From Bacteroidaceae bacterium (GTDB lineage Bacteria > Bacteroidota > Bacteroidia > Bacteroidales > Bacteroidaceae): DNA of 18,368 nt. Below are positions 16,624-18,368 of the stretch, in pieces (positions within the stretch are counted from its first letter, which is position 1; each line of letters starts with the position of its first letter). The notes beneath the pieces were generated by a model. The model was not told the origin of the DNA, ran no database searches, and saw only the letters and a program-made list of their open reading frames with translations. The stretch lies in NCBI GenBank assembly GCA_017618515.1, contig JAFZUB010000117.1, positions 1-18,368 on the forward strand, in the 5' to 3' direction. The position numbers and the translations under genes were made by a program.

Positions 16624-17157
16624 ATGAAACATAAGAAAGACCTGATTCAGCTTGTCATCCTCTCCGAAGAGCACATCATAGCCTTTAAGGAGGAGATGCA
16701 GGAGGCATTCCAACACGGTTTTGAGGCATATAACAAAGATACCGAAGAAAAAAATCAGTGGCAGGTGTTGCCCGACAAGGACTTTTATCAGTCGTTAGAA
16801 GCAGAAGGCGCCGAAGCATATGAGGCTGTCAGCGAGGATGGCCAGCGTGTGGGTGGTGCCATAATTACCGCTAACGGCAATATGGGTGAACTGGCATTCC
16901 TCTATGTGAAGGTGGGTGTTCAGAGCAAAGGCATTGGTCAGGCCATTTGGAAAACCATCGAGACTATGCATCCGGAGATAGAAGTGTGGGAAACCTGCAC
17001 TCCGTATTTTGATCGTCGAAACATACACTTCTATATCAACCGCTGTGGTTTCCATGCTGTTGAGTTCTTCAACGAGCATTATCCAGACCCCAACATGCCA
17101 GAGCAGTTTGATCAGGGAGATGGTCTCTTCAAGTTTGAAAAAAGAATTAATAAATAG
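16624..17157 (+). CDS. GNAT-family N-acetyltransferase
   Basis: 177 residues, a typical length for this cytoplasmic acetyl-CoA-dependent fold. The acetyl-CoA pyrophosphate loop is V99-Q100-S101-K102-G103-I104-G105 (Q-x-x-G-x-G), preceded by the strand GELAFLYVKV (88-97). The later helix-strand NIHFYINRCGFHAVEFF (133-149) is the usual motif B region. The acceptor could be a small molecule, peptide or protein and is not predictable. The DNA appears less G/C-rich than the genes before it. It ends 8 bases ahead of the CotH-like gene, so the two are probably co-transcribed. The upstream spacer (16587-16623) shows no clear promoter. Confidence 0.88.
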   Translation: MKHKKDLIQLVILSEEHIIAFKEEMQEAFQHGFEAYNKDTEEKNQWQVLPDKDFYQSLEAEGAEAYEAVSEDGQRVGGAIITANGNMGELAFLYVKVGVQSKGIGQAIWKTIETMHPEIEVWETCTPYFDRRNIHFYINRCGFHAVEFFNEHYPDPNMPEQFDQGDGLFKFEKRINK

Positions 17158-17165
17158 AAAGTAAT

Positions 17166-18368
17166 ATGAGAGATATTATATTCATAGGAAAGGGATTATT
17201 GATATCCTTGGCATTAAGCTTTTTTATCTCTGCTTGCGGGTCTGGTGGTAAGGTGCAGCCAGCAGAAGAAGCGGAATATTCTGAGGCTCTTTTCACACTT
17301 GGAGAACTTGCTGATATAAAACTGGAGATGCCAGAAGAGACATGGCAGACCCTTATCACGAAAGCCTCGGATAAGGCATATTACGAGTGTGCAGCCACCA
17401 TCAATGGGGAGCGGTTTGACAATGTAGCTATCCGCACCAAGGGTGCTAGTAGCTTGGATGATGTGAAAATGATGAAGTCCGACCGATTCAGCTTCACGAT
17501 GAAACTGAACAAGTATGAAAAGGGACAGAACTACCACGGACTCTCGAAGCTTCTGTTGAACAATAATATTTGGGATGCCACACAGATGAAGGATGCTATC
17601 GTCTATGATATGTGCCGCTTCCTAGGACTTCCTGCACCATTGACGAATTATGCAAAGATTTACGTAAACGGTAAGTTTTTCGGATGCTACTTGCTCGTTG
17701 AGCCTGTTGATAAGCATTTCTGTCACCGCAACTGGCCCAATGAGGTCAGCAATATCTACAAGCCTTATCATAATCTGGCCTATACGGGAGGCGATATAGA
17801 GGATTATGCAGAGATTGCCGATTACACCAAAGTGAAGGGCGGCGAGGCATCCATGCAACGCACAGTGGCAGCACTCAAGAGTGTGGCTGAGGGAAAGGAC
17901 ATCGACGAGCATGTAGATATTGAAAGCGTGATGAAATACATGGCGCTGCAGACTATTGTGGTCAATTACGACTGTATGACGGGGCCTAATGTGCAGAACT
18001 ATTATCTGCACGAAGCCAACGGCAAAATCAGCCTCATTCCTTGGGACTATAACCTTGCCTGGGGCGGCTATCCAGAGGACGAGGAGATGGAAGGCGAAGA
18101 CCTTTTGGAGCAGTCAGAAACGAACAGACTTCCTACTGATGCCGGGAAGCGGAGCAAGGAGGAAACCTGCAGGATTATAAATTTCCCCATCGACACACCT
18201 TTCTTTGTCGACCTTTCGCAACGCACGTTTTTTATGAAACTGTTGACTAACGAGACATACAAGTCACGGTACTACCATTATCTGACACTCTTGTGTAAAG
18301 AGTATATCAATGGCGGTGAATTAGCCAAAACACTTTCGACCATTAAAAGCGAGATAGGAGAGATTGCA
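17166..18368 (+). CDS. CotH-type kinase lipoprotein (3' end beyond the window)
   Basis: 401 codons from ATG 17166 to the window edge with no stop, so the gene is partial. The N-terminus is a lipoprotein signal with lipobox I21-S22-A23-C24, so the protein should be membrane-anchored outside the cytoplasm. CotH-family signatures follow in order: R90-T-K-G-A-S-S96 (substrate/ATP loop), LSKLLLNNN with a following D, VNYD269, and I-P-W-D294-Y-N-L-A-W-G-G (metal-binding segment). B. subtilis CotH is an atypical protein kinase that phosphorylates Ser in the Ser/Lys/Arg-rich coat proteins CotB and CotG; Bacteroidetes members are common, but their substrates are unknown to me. The 8-base spacing to the GNAT gene suggests an operon. 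Confidence 0.88.
   Translation, partial: MRDIIFIGKGLLISLALSFFISACGSGGKVQPAEEAEYSEALFTLGELADIKLEMPEETWQTLITKASDKAYYECAATINGERFDNVAIRTKGASSLDDVKMMKSDRFSFTMKLNKYEKGQNYHGLSKLLLNNNIWDATQMKDAIVYDMCRFLGLPAPLTNYAKIYVNGKFFGCYLLVEPVDKHFCHRNWPNEVSNIYKPYHNLAYTGGDIEDYAEIADYTKVKGGEASMQRTVAALKSVAEGKDIDEHVDIESVMKYMALQTIVVNYDCMTGPNVQNYYLHEANGKISLIPWDYNLAWGGYPEDEEMEGEDLLEQSETNRLPTDAGKRSKEETCRIINFPIDTPFFVDLSQRTFFMKLLTNETYKSRYYHYLTLLCKEYINGGELAKTLSTIKSEIGEIA

Overview
The window looks like a chromosomal stretch from a gut- or mouth-type member of the Bacteroidales (Prevotella, Muribaculaceae or a relative). The signs are a porU-porV pair of the type IX secretion system (T9SS), TAnnTTTG-type -7 promoter boxes, no Shine-Dalgarno signals, many exported proteins cleaved at A-Q, and an anaerobe's rubrerythrin. 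Identifications come from reading the translations; no database search was run.

Layout. (1) 40-1656, minus strand: an ABC-F ATPase, divergent from everything else across a 116-base promoter region. (2) 1773-9297, plus strand, a tight run: a degenerate fumarylacetoacetate-hydrolase-fold protein, PorU, PorV, IspF, an AqpZ-like aquaporin and rubrerythrin, closed by an intrinsic terminator at 9323-9368. (3) 9520-16586, plus strand, opening with its own promoter: an exported protein with an aromatic (W/Y) middle and a Gly/Ser/Arg tail, a FadL/OmpP1-like outer-membrane barrel, a small exported protein of unknown function, an ABC exporter half-transporter and an exported GH99-clan-like protein. (4) 16624-18368: a GNAT acetyltransferase and a CotH-type kinase lipoprotein that runs off the window. 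No gene-free stretch exceeds 300 bases; the longest is 9298-9519.

How the genes work together. PorU and PorV are partners of the T9SS attachment complex at the outer membrane. IspF is metabolic but sits 3 bases behind porV. Aquaporin and rubrerythrin are 18 bases apart and could form a water/peroxide stress unit. The third block is almost wholly envelope-directed.

The most unusual signal is not a gene. Most gene junctions in the plus-strand run are built from tandem heptanucleotide arrays (octamers at one site) that often begin with the stop codon of the upstream gene and end at the start of the next. Unit sequence changes from site to site while the 7-base period persists. Where the unit is TAANNNN, three successive units put stops in all three frames. 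One array, in the reverse orientation, is embedded in frame in the hydrolase-fold gene, and another appears to be translated as the signal-peptide n-region of the GH99-like protein. Other points of interest are an ABC-F protein with one intact and one degenerate composite ATP site, a hydrolase-fold protein lacking its metal-binding E-x-E pair, a cysteine-rich aquaporin tail, and a CotH kinase near a Ser/Arg-rich exported protein.
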